This document shows, piece after piece, positions 60,929-64,000 of a stretch of DNA of 64,000 nucleotides. A program made the translations under genes and the position numbers. Below the pieces are notes generated by a model, which saw nothing but the letters and a program-made list of their open reading frames with translations, ran no database searches and was not told where the DNA came from. Source of the DNA: Nymphaea colorata (lineage: Eukaryota > Streptophyta > Magnoliopsida > Nymphaeales > Nymphaeaceae); contig NC_045139.1 of NCBI RefSeq assembly GCF_008831285.2, positions 12,312,704 through 12,376,703 of the forward strand, written 5' to 3'. Numbering within the stretch: position 1 is the stretch's first letter; every line of letters starts with the position of its first letter.

Positions 60929-62010
60929 CTAGCCCATCGCAAAATTGAGGGAGTTCATCCAAAAGCCATCGGTCAATCAAGGACTACTTGTAGAAATAGA
61001 AGGGAAAAATGAGTCAAATTGCTATGAGTATGGAAATGTCCAACCATAAAGAGCATGGTTCGACAAAATAGATGTACAATTATATCAAAACAAAAATCAA
61101 TGTGCAGCTCAAGGTCACTACCTAAGAGTTGCAATCTTAAGCTTCACTAAGTTTAAGCTTACTACCAAAAATATAGTAAAATAGATCACTGTAGGTTGCA
61201 AAGATACACCAATAGTCAAACCACCATCCAACATGGTCATAGTGACGAGCGTCCGCAAAAATCCCTATGGTCACAAACATAGAAAGAACAGAACTAATCT
61301 TCATCAAGCAATCCATAGAGACTAAGTGTAACTTGCAGTGAAGCCTCTTGAGAAATCCTAGATTGCCTATGCAGCAGCATGGTCAAACCACCCAGCCTTA
61401 GCCCCAGTGGTAGACCGGCCCCTCTAGGCACCCGGGTTGAGGGATAGGAGATGCCTTGCTCTCCTCAAAAACAGAAACAAAATTTTGGGCCTTTGCACCA
61501 CCCAATATCCTGTGGGTAGTCTAGTGCTCACGGAGGAATGGGCAGCCACAGTGAGCTCATGCCACCCCATAACCTCTCGGGATAAAGCCAACCACTAGAC
61601 TTTGCTTGCACTCACATGTGCCATAGCATAAGACATATTCAGTATTCTTTTGTGTATCAACAAATGATTTGCCATATCAAAACATATTCTAGCAATTTTT
61701 CATAGAACGCAGCCTTGAGCATGATTCTCAAGACCCACAAGTTAAAGTACCAATGAATACATTTCTATACATAATTCTGATTATTCTAATCAGATTGTGT
61801 TACAAAAGGCATTGTGTTACAAAAGGCATTGTTGGTCAGCATATCTCTAAGGAGAGGCATATCTCTAAGGAGAACCACTTTTTAATTCCATTTCATTTAT
61901 ACTTGAAATATCACATTTTCATCAACAGCATTATCGATGCTCAAATGCATCCATAAGATTGTCTATCTATCCCTGAATATACATACATATGAGAAGCATG
62001 ATCTCTACCC
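60929..62010. other. Stretch right of the Tat element; possible SINE
   Basis: No gene. At 61,391-61,460 a tRNA-like pattern occurs: TAGCCCCAGTGGTAGA (A-box like, 61,399-61,414) and GGGTTGAGGGAT (imperfect B box from 61,434), followed by a moderately GC-rich 150-bp body. It may be a degraded tRNA-derived SINE. The B box lacks the conserved C, so this is weak. 61,803-61,830 contains a short direct duplication of TGTGTTACAAAAGGCAT. Confidence 0.3.
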
Positions 62011-62012
62011 TA

Positions 62013-62013
<1 letters not shown>

Positions 62014-62067
<54 letters not shown>
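62014..62067. repeat. (TA)n microsatellite
   Basis: About 27 TA units directly before the minisatellite. Confidence 0.97.
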
Positions 62068-62068
<1 letters not shown>

Positions 62069-62069
62069 C

Positions 62070-62990
62070 AACAATATTATTTCAACTCTGGTATGTTTAT
62101 ATTATTGTCATATATATTCAAGCAAGAACAATATTATTTCATATCTGATATATTTATATGATTGTCATATATATTCAAGTGAAAAGAGTATTATCTCATC
62201 TATTATCTATTCAAATAACGATCATATGTATGCCCACAATAACAACATTATCTCATCAATGATCTATCTATATAATTGTCACATATATGTACGTAACAAT
62301 AGTATCATCTCATCTATGATCTATTCATATGATGGTCATATATATGTGCATAACAACAACATTATCTCATCTATAATTTTTTCATATGATTGTCATATAT
62401 ATGTGCATACAACAACATTCTCTCATCTATGATCTATCCATATATATATATATATATATATATAACAAGAACAACATTATCTCATCTACGATCTATCCAT
62501 ATGATTGTTATATATATGTATGTAACAACAATATTATCTCATCTATGATTTATCCATATGATGGTCATGTATATGTGCATAACAACAACATTATCTCATC
62601 TACGATATATCCATATGATGGTCATATATACGTGTGTAACAACAACATTATCTCATCTATGATCTACCCATATCAATGTTACATATATGTGCATGGTCTA
62701 TCCATCTGATAGCCATATATATGTGTGTAATAACAACATTATCTCATCTACGATCTATCCATATGATTATCATATACATGTACGTAACAACCACATTATC
62801 TCATCTATGAACTATCCATTCAATTGTATATTTATATGTGTGTGTGTGTGTAACAACAACATTATCTCATATGTGTTATATCCATATGATTGTCATGTAT
62901 ATATATGTAACAATGGTATTATCTCATCCATGATATATCCATATTATTGACATATATACAAATATAAACAAATATTATTATCTCGTTCTA
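62070..62990. repeat. 57-bp-period minisatellite, about 15 units
   Basis: The word TCTCATC, or a close variant, recurs at 62,194, 62,251, 62,308, 62,365, 62,421, 62,480, 62,537, 62,594, 62,651, 62,742, 62,799, 62,865, 62,922 and 62,981 (degenerate), so the spacing is mostly exactly 57 bases. The unit reads roughly AACAACAACATTATCTCATC, TATGATCTATCCATATGATG, GTCATATATATGTGCAT. Irregular steps (91, 66 and 59 bases) reflect a partial unit and AT/GT expansions. Because 57 is a multiple of three, long open frames of a 19-residue repeat arise automatically; I do not regard them as genes. Confidence 0.95.
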
Positions 62991-63119
62991 TTTTCCTTAA
63001 AGTTAGTAAACATGTGCCACAAAATTATTTATTACATCGGTTTTAAGATGACTTTGATACAAATAAACATAATTTTGTACTCAACTACAAATGCATGCTC
63101 CACTTTGCATATTACCAAA

Positions 63120-63122
<3 letters not shown>

Positions 63123-63161
<39 letters not shown>
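63123..63161. repeat. (TA)n microsatellite
   Basis: About 19 TA units. The remaining sequence to 64,000 shows no gene that I can support. Confidence 0.97.
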
Positions 63162-63165
<4 letters not shown>

Positions 63166-64000
63166 TCACATACATATACATTCACATATCTTTATATGAA
63201 ATTGGTGAATGAAATCAGAAATTTCTAAAAGGCTTTTAAAGAGCTGATTAGGTAGGGCTAGAACTTTTTGTTGTTCTTCAAAATATAGCCACTTGGTGAC
63301 TGCAAATTGGCATCTCAAATATATAAAATTTGATATTCTTAAGCTAATTCCCATAAAGCTTGGTATAATTCCAGCAACTTGCATACATTTTACGTATGGA
63401 TTGTTGAAATTAAGTAAATTTTAAGATGAAATGAAAATGATTTCATAGCCTTGCACTAAAAAAATCAACAAAATGATCGCCCTTCTTAAAACCAGTTTGG
63501 AAACGTGTTCTAACCTGATTTTAAAAGAGGAAAATGATTTTTAACAAGAGATTGTGCATGTATATATATAACAATATATATACATACGTATCTTACTCTT
63601 CAAAATGGAATTTAATCAAGGGACTGCGTAACTCATGAATCATGACGATTCATGGCTGGGTTCTTTACGTAGGAAGATTGAAAACTTGTTTCTACTCTCC
63701 TCTACCACCTTTGATTAATTAAATTAAAAGACATGAATCCAAACGACTTCAAATGGGAAGGAAAACAAAACAATGCTCAAGCTAATTCATCCATAATGTT
63801 GCCATGCAAGAGTGGATCACATTCATAAGAATGTATCCATCCCTAATAGGTGTTTTCATCACATATGTTGCAGCAAAATCACTCTCTCACCATGGAATTC
63901 TATTATGGTGAGGAGTTCAAAATGGTTTAAAGCTTGTTGTTTTGAAAGGGGCGTAGCATTGGGGCCCTTTTCAAAATTTGATACATAGGTTAATCTTTTA

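Noticed and set aside
61391-61470. A functional tRNA gene
   Set aside because: A- and B-like boxes are present, but the B box lacks the conserved C and no acceptor or anticodon stem pairing was evident; better described as a possible SINE.
61989-62950. Three overlapping long open frames with a 19-residue repeat, which look like a repeat protein
   Set aside because: They follow from a 57-bp tandem repeat (multiple of three). Units vary without synonymous preference that I can see, and expansions shift the frame.

Overview
This window looks like nuclear DNA of a flowering plant. It is AT-rich, dense in degraded plant retrotransposons (L1-like LINEs with DUF4283, Ty1/copia, Ty3/gypsy of the Tat group, tRNA-derived SINEs) and long (AT)n microsatellites, and it carries one clearly plant-type single-exon gene. 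I cannot name the species. Nearly all coding signal is broken by stops and frameshifts, so most entries are element remnants rather than working genes.

Layout. 1-3,000: remnant of a LINE (+). 5,870-11,396: a second, more complete LINE (+) with a DUF4283-like ORF1, endonuclease, RT, zinc-knuckle and RNase H-like tail. 14,135-18,670: minus-strand remnant of an endogenous caulimovirid (plant pararetrovirus), split by a 1.86-kb solo or truncated LTR (15,445-17,307) from the same family as the large gypsy element further right. 20,740-27,120: a minus-strand LINE 3' part interrupted by a complete but dead 5,019-bp copia element (21,489-26,507) with perfect CATGT target duplications. 27,120-31,740: mostly unassigned DNA with microsatellites and a SINE. 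32,200-35,930: minus-strand copia remnant (integrase to RNase H, polypurine tract and start of its 3' LTR). 38,662-39,381: the only convincing intact host gene, a 239-aa conserved plant protein of unknown function. 44,700-46,000: minus-strand LINE fragment. 46,237-60,923: a 14.7-kb Tat-type gypsy element with 2.9-kb LTRs, perfect CAATG target duplications, an upstream plant-mobile-domain-like ORF, gag, protease, RT, two RNase H domains (Ty3-type and archaeal-type) and integrase, all interrupted. 62,070-62,990: a 57-bp-period minisatellite.

How the parts relate. The window is a nest of insertions. Three dated layers are visible from the sequence: caulimovirid remnant then LTR insertion; LINE then copia insertion; and the gypsy element beside or inside LINE-derived DNA. 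The gypsy LTRs have diverged structurally since insertion: a 196-bp GC-rich block is absent from the 5' LTR, and a 175-bp internal repeat is present three times in the 5' LTR and twice in the 3' LTR. I found no CRISPR, operon or prokaryotic feature, no convincing tRNA or rRNA gene, and no strong evidence for a wholly new biological system. The most unusual items are the nested pararetrovirus remnant and the structural behaviour of the Tat LTR family.
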